From Nansenia antarctica (Eukaryota > Chordata > Actinopteri > Argentiniformes > Microstomatidae), in assembly GCA_963989245.1 (NCBI GenBank), contig OZ022340.1, positions 52,639,351 to 52,703,350 of the forward strand: a stretch of 64,000 bases of DNA. Direction: 5' to 3'. Position 1 is the stretch's first letter; each line of letters begins with the position of its first letter. The notes beneath the pieces were generated by a model. That model ran no database searches. It worked only from the letters and a program-made list of their open reading frames with translations, and was not told the origin of the DNA. Of this stretch, positions 1 through 9,374 are shown piece by piece. The position numbers and the translations under genes are program-made.

Positions 1-25
1 GTTTGGCTGTTTGACTATCGTTACA
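1..25 (+). repeat. 3' tip of the 5' LTR of a Ty3/gypsy element
   Basis: The first 25 bases are the same as the last 25 bases of the 3' LTR (7262-7286) and end in CA. The window therefore opens at the very end of the 5' LTR; the rest of that LTR and the upstream target duplication lie outside. Confidence 0.9.
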
Positions 26-26
26 C

Positions 27-41
27 TGGTGCCGTGACCCG
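27..41 (+). promoter_or_regulatory. Primer binding site, tRNA-His type
   Basis: TGGTGCCGTGACCCG starts one base after the LTR end. It is complementary to the 3' end of vertebrate tRNA-His (GTCACGGCACCA) with one mismatch near its end, so minus-strand DNA synthesis is probably primed by tRNA-His. The assignment rests on my knowledge of the tRNA acceptor end. Confidence 0.75.
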
Positions 42-410
42 TCGATCTCAAGATCAGCTGAACGCCGATCTCCGTGGATGCTGCGTGGATGCCAGGTCTT
101 AGTGTGATAGATCAAGTGTGGTCAGAGTATTATAGTAAATGGTCATTCAGTCTGAGGTCTGTGATTATATCAGTTTAAAAAGTGCTTTGATTGTTTTGGT
201 TTTTATGTCCTGCTGTAACTTTATATTTTTTTTTAAACATTATTATTATTATTTTTTTTTTCATTCAGTAATATTACACAACGCAAGTCTGTACCACTAT
301 GGCTCAGAGGCCAGGTTTTAATGATGAGATTTTTGCCAGTCCAGTGTTGCCTATGGGGAGGGGTGCATGGGGGGCATGTCAGAGCAGAGCAGACAGTGCT
401 GTCATAGACA

Positions 411-1832
411 TTGACATTGACGGTGCTGTCAATAGTAGGGAGGTGGGGTGTTCCCAGTTGTTTACTGACAGTGGTAGAGGCACAGGGTCAGGTCAGGACC
501 CAGGTTGTGCTGCTGTCGGACAGTTTACAGGGGAGGATTCCTCCCACATCCACACCCAGTGTTAATGACACTGAAGCTCTTCATCACCTTTCAGACATGA
601 TGGGTCAGCTAGGTGCTCAGATTGGCGAGTCCATTGTAACCAAGTTAATTTCAGCTGGTGTAGTTCACTCAAGTAGTATGAGCAGTGCACACCTCAACTG
701 CACATCGCCTCCAGATCCTGTAACTGATCCTAATGTTGTTAGACAGGAGGTTCCGCGCGTTACTGTGAATGTAAAATCAGACAGGGAACCACCAATGTTC
801 CGAGGTGATAGTTCTGATAAGTGTTCAGTCCAGGACTGGATTGACATGTCTAAAGCTTATCTGAGAAAGCAGAAATGTCCAATGCATGAACAGGCTGAGG
901 AGATACTGGCAAGGCTGATGGGTAAGGCAAAGGATGTCGTGAGGGTTGGGTTGCGTAGCGATCAGACACTTGATGTGAAGCAGAACCCTGATCTCATCTA
1001 TGATATCCTTCTCAAGTACTTCAGTGATGTGTCATCATGCCTCCCGTTGTCAGATTTCTATGCCACTCTACCCAGACCCAATGAGAACCCTGTAGACTAC
1101 TGGTTGAGGATCAACAAAGCAGCTGATGTAGCTGGTGAGGGCCTTCGCAGACAAGGTAGGAGGATGGAGAACATAGGTGAAGAGGTAGCACGGATGTTTG
1201 TCAGGCATTGCCCGGACTCTGGACTATCCCGTATTCTGGAATGCAAGGCTATTGAGGAGTGGAGCTCACGAGACATACAGTTGAAGATTGATAATTACCA
1301 GAGAGAGCTGAGAGCCTCTGGCAGGACCGGTAGTTCTGTGCCATTGAAGAGCCATGCCACCGCCCTCCACACTGTGCAGTCTCATCCAGAGCCTTCGATT
1401 CAGTCTGTGTCTGAGCAGTGTTCCACCCAGTACCCCCCTGCTCCTGCCCATAGTCCAGTGTACCACACACAGTGTCTGCCTTCTACCCTCATTCCTTCCC
1501 AGGACCATGCTTTAGGCCAGCTTCCGTGCCCCTCCTCCGCGACTGCTGTGGCCCAGAACACTCAGCAATCTGAAGACAGGATTCTTGCTCGCATTATGGA
1601 GAGGCTGGAGCAGATGATGGGGAAAGTGCAGCAGCGTGACAGTGCTCCTCGTGGCGGAAGATACCAGGGTGGCGCCCGTGAGAAGGCCTGCCGAGTCTGT
1701 GATGACAGTAGACACACTACCATCTCACACTGCATGTCAGAGAGGCTGTGCTTTGTCTGTTTAGCCCCAGGTCACACAAAAGTTGAGTGTCCCACCAGGT
1801 CGTCCCGAGCACCTCAGCCTCAGGGAAACTAG
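411..1832 (+). CDS. gag: Ty3/gypsy Gag polyprotein
   Basis: Open frame of 473 codons that would build the retrotransposon capsid and bind its RNA. The C-terminal part holds a nucleocapsid zinc knuckle, C-x2-C-x4-H-x4-C, at residues 447, 450, 455 and 460, preceded by a second Cys/His cluster at about residues 427-441. The middle (about 120-310) is helical, capsid-like sequence with no domain I can name exactly. The true N terminus may be different: an ATG at 299 opens an 88-codon frame (299-565) with gag-like, Met-initiated sequence, and the two frames overlap, so a one-base frame change near 540-565 may separate the original start from the rest. Gag overlaps pol by 46 bp and ends directly after a slippery heptamer. 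No paralogous host gene (such as PNMA or ARC) is needed to explain it. Confidence 0.88.
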   Translation: MTLTVLSIVGRWGVPSCLLTVVEAQGQVRTQVVLLSDSLQGRIPPTSTPSVNDTEALHHLSDMMGQLGAQIGESIVTKLISAGVVHSSSMSSAHLNCTSPPDPVTDPNVVRQEVPRVTVNVKSDREPPMFRGDSSDKCSVQDWIDMSKAYLRKQKCPMHEQAEEILARLMGKAKDVVRVGLRSDQTLDVKQNPDLIYDILLKYFSDVSSCLPLSDFYATLPRPNENPVDYWLRINKAADVAGEGLRRQGRRMENIGEEVARMFVRHCPDSGLSRILECKAIEEWSSRDIQLKIDNYQRELRASGRTGSSVPLKSHATALHTVQSHPEPSIQSVSEQCSTQYPPAPAHSPVYHTQCLPSTLIPSQDHALGQLPCPSSATAVAQNTQQSEDRILARIMERLEQMMGKVQQRDSAPRGGRYQGGAREKACRVCDDSRHTTISHCMSERLCFVCLAPGHTKVECPTRSSRAPQPQGN

Positions 1833-4800
1833 GTGGCCTGTATTCAGAGGGAGAAAGTATAGGTCGCCAAGTAAACTCCCATTGTGAGGACGAATCTAGT
1901 GCTGAGACAGTGTATATAGCTCTCAAAAGCTCAAGTGATAACTCTGAAGATATTGTTTATCAGAATACGCATACAATTAGTGGTAGTGACAGCCTTTTCT
2001 ACACACCTGTGACAGTTGGTAATACAGTGACTCTAAATGCTATGCTAGACAGTGGGTCTATGGCTTGTACAATGAGTAAGACGGCAGAGGGAAAGCTTAG
2101 AGAGGTTGGAGTTGCTACAGAGCATAACCAGTTCAGTTCAAATGTGGTGCTTGTTGGCTGTGGTGGTCGCCGTGTCAAGCCTGAGTCAGCTTTCAACGTG
2201 GAAATGGAGGTGTATGGCTGTAGGATTATGGTTCCCACTCTGGTAGTTGAAGGCCAGCATGATGAGTTGATACTAGGCACCAATGTTATTAAATATATCC
2301 TCCGGCAGTATAAGCAAAGTGATGGCTACTGGAAGGCTGTGTCTACGCCCTGTCCTGCTGGCGATCCAGAATCTGAACAGTTTCTCTCGATGCTCGCTGG
2401 TCTGAACCGTTGGCGAGGTGACGTCATACCTGACAAGATAGGCACAGTCAGGTGCAACTCAGCCGTGTGTCTTGAGCCTGGTCGGGAGTACCTGATGTGG
2501 GGCAAGCTACCCAAGTCCACTATTGTGTCTCCTGGTAGCGCTGTGATGACAGAGCCCACATCGTGTCGCTCAGCTCCAAGAGGGGTTCTGGTGGCCAGAG
2601 TTGTTACTCCTTTGTGGGGAGACGGATGGGTTCCATTGAAGCTGATCAACTCGTCCGACAGGCCCGTCTTGGTAAGACGCAATGCTAAATTGGCCGACGT
2701 CTTCTCCTGCATTGCGCTCGAGGACATGGATGAGACCGGACCTGCTGAGGTCCCACTACTCAGTTGCTGTCAAGTAACCCCGTCCAGTGAAAATGCGGCC
2801 CGCACTGTTGATGAGGAACTGAAGTACATGGGATTGAGTGGGCTCGACATACACTCCTGTGACGTGTCTGAACAGTGTAGAAGCAAGATGGCTGACCTGG
2901 TTGTGCGCTACAAGGACATCTTCTCACGCCATCACCTGGATTGTGGAGAGGCAAAGGGCTTCATACATCGCATTCACCTCTCAGATCACAGGCCATTCCG
3001 GCTCCCATTCAGACGAGTGCCCCCCAGTCAGTATCAGAAGTTGCGCCAAGTACTGAGTGAGATGGAGGAGAAAGATATAATCAGGAAGTCAACCAGTGAA
3101 TATGCATCTCCGTTGGTTCTTGTATGGAAAAAGAACGGAGATCTCCGTATCTGTACAGACTTTCGCTGGCTGAACAAGAGGACCCTGAAGGATGCTCACC
3201 CTCTCCCTCACCAGGCCGACTGCTTAGCTGCACTTGGAGGTAACTCCTTGTTTAGTACTATGGATCTAACCTCAGGGTTTTATAACATGCCACTACACGA
3301 GGATGACAGAAAGTACTCTGCCTTTACAACACCTATGGGCTTGTATGAGTATAATCGCCTCCCGCAGGGCCTCTGTAATAGTCCTGGGAGCTTCATGCGT
3401 ATGATGACTAGCATTTTCGGAGACCAGAACTATCTGAGCTTACTGGTTTATCTGGATGATTTATTGGTGTACGCCCCTGATGAGAGGACAGCTCTGGAAC
3501 GCTTGGAGATGGTGTTCAGTAGACTGCGTGGTCATAACCTGAAATTGGCCCCCAAGAAGTGTTTTTTTCTCCGGAAATCCGTCAAATTCCTCGGCCACAT
3601 AATTAATGACAACGGTGTGTTGACTGATCCCAGCAAAGTTGAGAGCATCGCAAAGATGACAAGTGCTGACCTGATGGAAGCGGACGGTGTAACCCCCTCA
3701 CAGAAACGAATCAGATCTTTCTTGGGGATGATCAATTATTACCAGCACTTTGTGCCTAGCTTCTCCGCTATTGCAAAGCCTCTCTTCTCTCTGTTGACGG
3801 GCCAGAAGAGAAAAGGGAAGGTGAAACAGTCCAAACAAAGGTCACAAAGCAGGAAGTTGAAGGTTACTGACTGGACCCCCGAAACGGAGCAGGCTTTCCA
3901 GAAGCTGAAAACGGCGCTGGTTGAGACGGCTGTCCTGGCTCACCCTGATTTCAGCCGTCCCTTCATGCTGTCAACGGACGCGTCCCTTGATGGCATCGGT
4001 GCTGTCCTGTCGCAGATCCAAGAGGGTGAAGACCGAGCGAGGCCAATCGCATTCGCCAGCAAGTCCCTCTCTCAGTCTCAGAGAAACTACCCAGCCCATC
4101 GGTTGGAATTCCTAGCCTTGAAGTGGAGTGTCTGTGACAAGTTTAGCCATTGGTTGAAGGGGCATGATTTCACTGTTTGGACGGACAATAATCCATTGAC
4201 TCATATCATGACGAAGCCCAAGCTGGACTGCTGCGAGCAACGATGGGTGGCTAAGTTAGCGAGCTATAACTTCGACATCAAGTACGTGCCAGGCCCACAG
4301 AATGTTGTCGCTGATGCCTTGAGTCGTGTGCCTTTCGTCAAGCAGAGAGTCAGTCACAGATTACTTGAAGAGCCCTACAAGAATCTCCTCTCCGAAGTCC
4401 AGGATGTGTCGAGTGCTTCTGTACAGGACGCCTTCCGGTCGTCCAATGATAGTGGTGACACTCCACGCCAGGCAGAGAGTTACGCTCAAAGTGTCCCATC
4501 ACCTCTGCATGTCCACGCTCAGTCTATGGAGATGGATGAAGTGTCTGTTGTTCTACAGTCATATGACGATCTGTGGGAGGTCGGAGCAAGAACGCGTGCT
4601 GTAGCAGTCTTGCACCATTTGCCTCAGTTAGTCCCAGGTGGTCAGGACTCACTTCCTGCTTACAGTGAGAAGGAACTCCGGGATGAACAGCTCAGAGACA
4701 GAACTCTCTCTCGAGTCTTGTACTATGTGGAGAGACATCGGAGACCCTCCAGGAGAGAGAGAGATAAGGAATCAGTCACAGTCATGAGGTACCTGAAGCA

Positions 4801-6649
4801 CTGGGAGAAACTTGTTGTGAGCAATGGGATACTCTACAGAGTCTCGAGGGATCAAGTCGTGAAGTCAAAACGCCGCCAGTATGTGGTTCCTGAGTCTAAG
4901 AAAGTTGAAGTTCTGAGAGGTGTTCATGACCATGCCGGCCATCAAGGTCAGTTCAGGAGTCTTGGCTTGGCCAGACAGAGGTTCTTCTGGCTCAACCTCG
5001 ACAGAGACGTAAGAGACTACGTCCGTAACTGCCAGCGGTGTATTGTCAGTAAGACTGTTGAACCTGCTGCGAGGGCGCCTTTGCAGAGTATCACATCAAC
5101 CAGGCCACTTCAGCTGGTTTGCATTGATTTCTGGTCAGCGGAGGACTCAAGGAACAAGTCAGTTGATGTGTTAGTTGTTACTGACCATTTTACAAGAATG
5201 GCCCAGGCATTCCCCTGCAAAGATCAGTCAGCCAAACAGGTGGCGAGAGTTCTATGGGACAAGTTCTTCTGCGTCTTTGGGTTCCCAGAACGTATCCACA
5301 GCGACCAGGGAGCTAGCTTCGAGAGTCAACTAGTGAGTGAGCTGCTCAGAGTCTCCGGTGTCAGAAAGTCGCACACAACCCCGTATCACCCGATGGGTAA
5401 CGGTAGTGTGGAACGTTTCAATAGAACTCTCGGTAACATGATCCGAGCGCTTGAACCAGAGGCAAAAATCAACTGGCCGAGGCGTTTGCAAACTCTGACG
5501 TTCATGTACAATAGCACAGCGCATGAGTCAACTGGCTATGCACCTTTCTATCTGATGTTTGGGCGTACTCCTCGTCTCCCTGTCGATATACTCTTCCGGA
5601 CAGTCCTGAATGATCCAGCTGTGGTCAGCTACGACAAGTATGTGATGTCTCTCACGAAGGATCTGAGAGAAGCTATGGTCATAGCCCAGGAACATGTCAT
5701 AAAAGAACAGCACCGTCACACAGAGCTCTACAACAGACGAGTGAAAGGGCCCACCATTGACGTCGGAGACCGTGTGCTGTTGGCGAACAAGAGAGAGAGA
5801 GGAAAGAGAAAGGTGGCTGACCGTTGGGAGTCTACTGTATATACTGTGGTGGATAGGAACTCTGAGACTCACACATATAGGATACAAGACACTGTCACTG
5901 GACGAGAGAAGGTAGTCCACCGTAATCTATTGTTGTTGGTGAACTTTCTGCCGGTGTATGATACGAGTGTGATCTCTGACCCAGTTTCATCCCTGTCTGC
6001 TGTTCATACATCAAATGAGCCAAGTGACATGTCCGTGTCGGAAGTGGAACAGGATTCCTTGCCTGGGGAAGTGAGTAGAGGAACCGCGTTCGAGTCGGAG
6101 AGAGTGGATTCCTGTCCTGGGAGTGAGGGAGGGGAGGTTGAAGACATGGAGTATGGGGGTAGAGCTGTTCGGGAGAGGGATGTTCCCTTGACTGTTCCAG
6201 AGCCCAAGGATCCCAAGGGAAGAACCCTGGAGTGGGTCACCCAGTTACCATTCCCTGACCACTCACGGACAGAGGCTACTAACACTGTAGTGTCTTCAGT
6301 CTCGTTTGCCCCTCAGAGGGTTCCCGAGCAGATGGCTGAGGAGCAAATGGTAGATCAGTCCATTAACTCTGATTCTAGATTTGTGGTTAGCGCTGATGAT
6401 TGTACTGATGTTTCTGGTAACACGAATCAGATAGATGATGCTAGTGACACACAGCGTACTGACACTCTAGCTTCTGTTACACAGTGTGAACATCCTAGTA
6501 CAGTCACACAGGTCAAGTCCAAGTTTGGTCGCCTTATCAAACCAGTTGACAGATTGATTTATACTATGTCAGGACAAGACATTATCCAAGACACTAAGTC
6601 AAACATTCGAGCTGTTTGTAGGTCAGTGTTTCAGGCTTCCCACAGTTAG
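1787..6649 (+). CDS. pol: Ty3/gypsy Pol polyprotein (PR-RT-RH-IN)
   Basis: Open frame of 1,620 codons in the -1 frame relative to gag; the ATG at 1787 is probably not used, the frame being entered by frameshifting near 1829. Domain order is protease (DSG, residues 88-90), reverse transcriptase (YLDD catalytic aspartates 557-558), RNase H (TDAS, first Asp 731) and integrase. The integrase has an HHCC zinc site (His 1047/1052, Cys 1082/1085) and the triad D1114, D1173, E1209, the last two separated by 35 residues as expected. A GPY/F-like region follows, then about 220 hydrophilic residues of unknown role. PR-RT-RH-IN order marks Ty3/gypsy rather than copia. There is no chromodomain I recognise and no envelope-like frame. 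All core catalytic residues are present, so this copy is young. Confidence 0.95.
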   Translation: MSHQVVPSTSASGKLGGLYSEGESIGRQVNSHCEDESSAETVYIALKSSSDNSEDIVYQNTHTISGSDSLFYTPVTVGNTVTLNAMLDSGSMACTMSKTAEGKLREVGVATEHNQFSSNVVLVGCGGRRVKPESAFNVEMEVYGCRIMVPTLVVEGQHDELILGTNVIKYILRQYKQSDGYWKAVSTPCPAGDPESEQFLSMLAGLNRWRGDVIPDKIGTVRCNSAVCLEPGREYLMWGKLPKSTIVSPGSAVMTEPTSCRSAPRGVLVARVVTPLWGDGWVPLKLINSSDRPVLVRRNAKLADVFSCIALEDMDETGPAEVPLLSCCQVTPSSENAARTVDEELKYMGLSGLDIHSCDVSEQCRSKMADLVVRYKDIFSRHHLDCGEAKGFIHRIHLSDHRPFRLPFRRVPPSQYQKLRQVLSEMEEKDIIRKSTSEYASPLVLVWKKNGDLRICTDFRWLNKRTLKDAHPLPHQADCLAALGGNSLFSTMDLTSGFYNMPLHEDDRKYSAFTTPMGLYEYNRLPQGLCNSPGSFMRMMTSIFGDQNYLSLLVYLDDLLVYAPDERTALERLEMVFSRLRGHNLKLAPKKCFFLRKSVKFLGHIINDNGVLTDPSKVESIAKMTSADLMEADGVTPSQKRIRSFLGMINYYQHFVPSFSAIAKPLFSLLTGQKRKGKVKQSKQRSQSRKLKVTDWTPETEQAFQKLKTALVETAVLAHPDFSRPFMLSTDASLDGIGAVLSQIQEGEDRARPIAFASKSLSQSQRNYPAHRLEFLALKWSVCDKFSHWLKGHDFTVWTDNNPLTHIMTKPKLDCCEQRWVAKLASYNFDIKYVPGPQNVVADALSRVPFVKQRVSHRLLEEPYKNLLSEVQDVSSASVQDAFRSSNDSGDTPRQAESYAQSVPSPLHVHAQSMEMDEVSVVLQSYDDLWEVGARTRAVAVLHHLPQLVPGGQDSLPAYSEKELRDEQLRDRTLSRVLYYVERHRRPSRRERDKESVTVMRYLKHWEKLVVSNGILYRVSRDQVVKSKRRQYVVPESKKVEVLRGVHDHAGHQGQFRSLGLARQRFFWLNLDRDVRDYVRNCQRCIVSKTVEPAARAPLQSITSTRPLQLVCIDFWSAEDSRNKSVDVLVVTDHFTRMAQAFPCKDQSAKQVARVLWDKFFCVFGFPERIHSDQGASFESQLVSELLRVSGVRKSHTTPYHPMGNGSVERFNRTLGNMIRALEPEAKINWPRRLQTLTFMYNSTAHESTGYAPFYLMFGRTPRLPVDILFRTVLNDPAVVSYDKYVMSLTKDLREAMVIAQEHVIKEQHRHTELYNRRVKGPTIDVGDRVLLANKRERGKRKVADRWESTVYTVVDRNSETHTYRIQDTVTGREKVVHRNLLLLVNFLPVYDTSVISDPVSSLSAVHTSNEPSDMSVSEVEQDSLPGEVSRGTAFESERVDSCPGSEGGEVEDMEYGGRAVRERDVPLTVPEPKDPKGRTLEWVTQLPFPDHSRTEATNTVVSSVSFAPQRVPEQMAEEQMVDQSINSDSRFVVSADDCTDVSGNTNQIDDASDTQRTDTLASVTQCEHPSTVTQVKSKFGRLIKPVDRLIYTMSGQDIIQDTKSNIRAVCRSVFQASHS
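1823..1868 (+). promoter_or_regulatory. Predicted -1 ribosomal frameshift site between gag and pol
   Basis: The heptamer G GGA AAC (1823-1829) is in register with gag codons and lies immediately before the gag TAG (1830-1832). Slipping back one base enters the pol frame exactly. A seven-pair stem with two G-U pairs can form between 1832-1838 and 1862-1868, leaving a two-base spacer, shorter than usual, so the stimulator structure is less sure than the slippery site. Confidence 0.75.
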
Positions 6650-6796
6650 ATAAGCCGAAGCTCAGTTCAGTGCATGTATACACTGTGCACACTGACATCC
6701 TATGACATATAGGTTTGTTCGTTATTCTGATTGTTTCATAAGAGGTTGTGGCCTCTTGAAGGCTAGTAATACACAGTGGAAAAAAAAAAAGGGTCT
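6650..6796 (+). other. Pol 3' flank with polypurine tract
   Basis: Non-coding stretch between the pol stop and the 3' LTR. A purine run (6778-6793: GG, eleven A, GGG) just before the LTR fits the plus-strand primer of reverse transcription. Confidence 0.75.
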
Positions 6797-7286
6797 TGTG
6801 GGGTGTAGAACGCACCCTACCGCCAGTAGTTGGTTGGAGAGATAGGTTACCTCTCTTTCCACTTCATCCTTATAGGATACTTTTCAAGTTGGCTGTCCTG
6901 TCCTTTGGCGGCCCTATGTAATAGTGTAAAAAGTAAAAAGTAGTATTTAAATGTATAGTTGCTGCTCAAGGTTGGCGAAATTCAGGGGAGGTGGGTGTAA
7001 CAGAGTTGGGAATATATGTTTAGTTGTGGTGAATGTAGATGAGTTTCGCCGTGCTTTGAGCAGCCCTGGTTGTTGTTGGAGCCCCCCTTTGGAGTTTGGG
7101 TGTACTGCAGGTCTGCACGTTCTTTTGTCCTTCTCTTGTTGCCGTACTTGCGGTGGTGCCAGAACGAAGCCGCCATCTTAATGGATTCACAAGCAGACCA
7201 GAGAAGAATTGTGTTCTATATGTCTTCTCTGCAGGTCAAATAAAAGGATTGATTGAAAGAAGTTTGGCTGTTTGACTATCGTTACA
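6797..7286 (+). repeat. 3' LTR of the Ty3/gypsy element
   Basis: About 490 bp starting TGTGGGG and ending GTTACA, with TG...CA termini. A TATA-like TATTTAAA near 6943 and AATAAA at 7239-7244 are candidate promoter and polyadenylation signals. The last 25 bp are identical to window positions 1-25. The 5' boundary is inferred from the polypurine tract because the other LTR is outside the window. Confidence 0.85.
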
Positions 7287-7798
7287 CTAGCCCCCAATAT
7301 TGTTCATTGGCAATGATGAAAGTTGCAAAAATCGAATATCTAATGAAGCTACAAACATCTATAAATATTTCTTTTTTAAGTGTGCATGTGCGTGCGCGTT
7401 TGGTATTGTTTCTTCTAAGCCCAGTTATTCTAAACCCACTTCAGAGGAGATACCAACTTTACAAGCCAACGTTGATCCGTTAACAAGTCAACTGAAGTTA
7501 CACTTTTTACAGTTTCAACTTCTCATTCTCACAACCACCTGTGCAACCTTACACATCGTGAGCTTAGAATGATAAGGTTCTATCTCCGTTTAGAATGATA
7601 AGGTTCTATCTCCGTTTAGAATGATAAGGTTCTATCTCCGTTTAGGGCAGTTCAGAGATATTGAGCATCAAAGTTTTTACATTCCATTATGTTTTGTGAG
7701 ATGGAACCTTTGTATTTTATTCATTTCTAACAACAACAAAATAACATAAAAAAAAAAAAAAACACCACACAGGCATTAATAAACACCTAATGGATAAG
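7287..7798 (+). repeat. 0.5-kb dispersed repeat, copy A
   Basis: Nearly identical to 23008-23520. It includes three tandem 26-bp units (about 7566-7645) and ends in an A-rich tract. Copy A begins exactly at the end of the gypsy LTR. After 7799 the copies differ, and copy A continues with an inverted version of the 26-bp unit at about 7828-7852. A 90-codon open frame (7300-7572) is unchanged in both copies, which I take as recent duplication, not coding. Family unknown. Confidence 0.8.
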
Positions 7799-7973
7799 AT
7801 TATGAAAAAAAATACATTTTTACAAAAATGGAGATAGAACCTTATAATTCTAACGTCACGATATGACAAAATCACATCAGAATCACAACACTGACAAAGA
7901 GGGATGCAAGCTTTGAGGAGGGAGGAAGAAAAGGTGGATATTATTTTTCCTAATTTACCTGTGCTCCCTTTAC

Positions 7974-8142
7974 CTGGTATGCTGCTGCTCTCCTGGGCAA
8001 ATATACCCGAGCATTTCTCCCGGTCCACATGGCCCTCCAGACACAGCTCCGTGACGATCTGGAGGACCCGTTGGCACAGGCTGATCCCGTCCTCCGCGCT
8101 GTGGACACTCATCATGTCCCTCCGGTTAACGGTCCATCGCAT
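7974..8142 (-). CDS. First coding exon of an unidentified gene
   Basis: On the minus strand an ATG at 8142 opens 56 codons ending at a good donor (CAG|GTAAAG, intron from 7973 leftward). A nearby alternative start is the Met-Met at codons 10-11. The peptide (MMSVHSAEDGISLCQRV...) looks like real protein and lies beside a CCAAT-rich upstream region, but I do not recognise the family. Later exons must be beyond 1, so the gypsy element would sit in intron 1. A 32-bp tandem duplication covers the start codon: the extra upstream ATG (8174) is out of frame and makes a 20-codon ORF overlapping the main start. Confidence 0.5.
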
Positions 8143-8179
8143 GGTGCGTCCCTCCGGTTAACGGTCCATCGCATGGTGC
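8116..8179. repeat. 32-bp tandem duplication over a start codon
   Basis: Two adjacent copies of a 32-bp unit (8116-8147 and 8148-8179). Because 32 is not a multiple of three, the duplicate ATG on the minus strand is out of frame with the downstream coding exon. Confidence 0.85.
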
Positions 8180-8189
8180 GGCCACGTCC

Positions 8190-8350
8190 ATCTCCCACTG
8201 CGCAATGACGCGACTGACAGCCTAGGCGCGCTTCTCGCGTTTGGACCAAAAGATGCCGAGCGCACTTAGGCATTCACCCCAGCCACTCACTGGCCAATAG
8301 GAATGCCGAGCGCACTTAGGCATTCACCCCCGCTCACTGGCCAATAGGAA
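8190..8350 (-). promoter_or_regulatory. Probable promoter with duplicated CCAAT block
   Basis: GC-rich stretch upstream of the minus-strand exon. A block of about 48 bp (8253-8300 and 8301-8350) is present twice, each with a GGCCAATAGG CCAAT box. The promoter role is inferred from motif and position. Confidence 0.45.
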
Positions 8351-8403
8351 CGAAGCATCTATTAAGTAAGACCCTATATACCTGCTACAGTGTTAAACTT
8401 GAA

Positions 8404-8763
8404 CAGGGCTTTGATAGTCACCAGTTGTTTTCACAGATTATTTGTTTATTTACATTATCTGTTTTCTATTGTTGGTAAATATGTAAATACGTAAATACAT
8501 TTGATTTAATTTTAAAAATATTATATTAATATTGAAACTGCAGATTATTAATGATTAATCTCTGAGTATTGGAGAAGGGGTATGATTAAATAAGCTTATG
8601 CTTCTTCCTACTCCTTTTCGGACATGTGAAGTAAATAGTGTTTTTTGTTTTGTTTTTTCTTGTTTTTGTTTTGTTTTTGTTTTGTTTTTTGTTGTTATAA
8701 CTATTTCTTTTTTCACATGTTCGAAATAAAGCTTTCATTCATTCATTCATTCATTCATTCAAC
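8404..8763 (+). mobile_element. 5'-truncated LINE, 3' UTR only (copy 1)
   Basis: Matches the 3' UTR of the LINE at 58923-59286 from the GGGCTTTGATAGTCACC segment through AATAAA to a (CATT)n tail. Typical 5'-truncated insertion. Confidence 0.85.
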
Positions 8764-8994
8764 AGACGATTTGTGTGTAATTACTGATCTCAGTCCTATA
8801 ATAACCAGCCTACGATGCTTGTGTGTCTTCTGGGTCTTTCACAGATGTGTTCTGTGAATGCCAATTATCTCATCTTGTTCCTCGATATTATATTCTAGTG
8901 GCCAAGCTTTAACATGCTTCCTCAAAACCTCACTGTAAATTATATTTCATTAATTCTTGCCTTATATAAACAGATATTCAATATCTGATTGTCT

Positions 8995-8995
<1 letters not shown>

Positions 8996-9056
<61 letters not shown>

Positions 9057-9093
9057 TGTGTGTGTGTGTGTACACACGTGCATGCATGGTGTC

Positions 9094-9155
<62 letters not shown>

Positions 9156-9172
9156 CGTGTGGTGTGTGTATT
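8996..9172. repeat. (TG)n microsatellite, compound
   Basis: Two long TG runs separated by a short variant stretch near 9070-9095. Flanking 8764-8995 and 9173-9370 hold AT-rich DNA with no gene I can see. Confidence 0.95.
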
Positions 9173-9374
9173 ATGTGTTGTGTGTGTATATTGCAGGTTT
9201 TGCTGTACCTCTTGGGGCAATAAAGTTAATCTCTTCTATCTTTTAATCTCTCTTTTGTTATATTGTGCCGTAAAGCATTCCTTTCATAAATACATGTCAT
9301 AATAAATACACTTCAACTATATCCTTATACCATAATGCTAATTACAGAAATACCAAAACATTTATAATAATATA

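Noticed and set aside
1..7286. An endogenous retrovirus
   Set aside because: No envelope frame after integrase and the pol order and features fit Ty3/gypsy.
7300..7572. 90-codon frame present unchanged in two places (also 23021-23293)
   Set aside because: Conservation is explained by recent copying of the whole 0.5-kb repeat; no known domain.
8957..9302. Open frames of alternating Cys-Val or Thr-His
   Set aside because: Pure translation of the (TG)n microsatellite in several frames; the same applies at 11148-11527, 26426-26863, 33381-33796 and 34123-34620, apart from the parts that overlap real exons.
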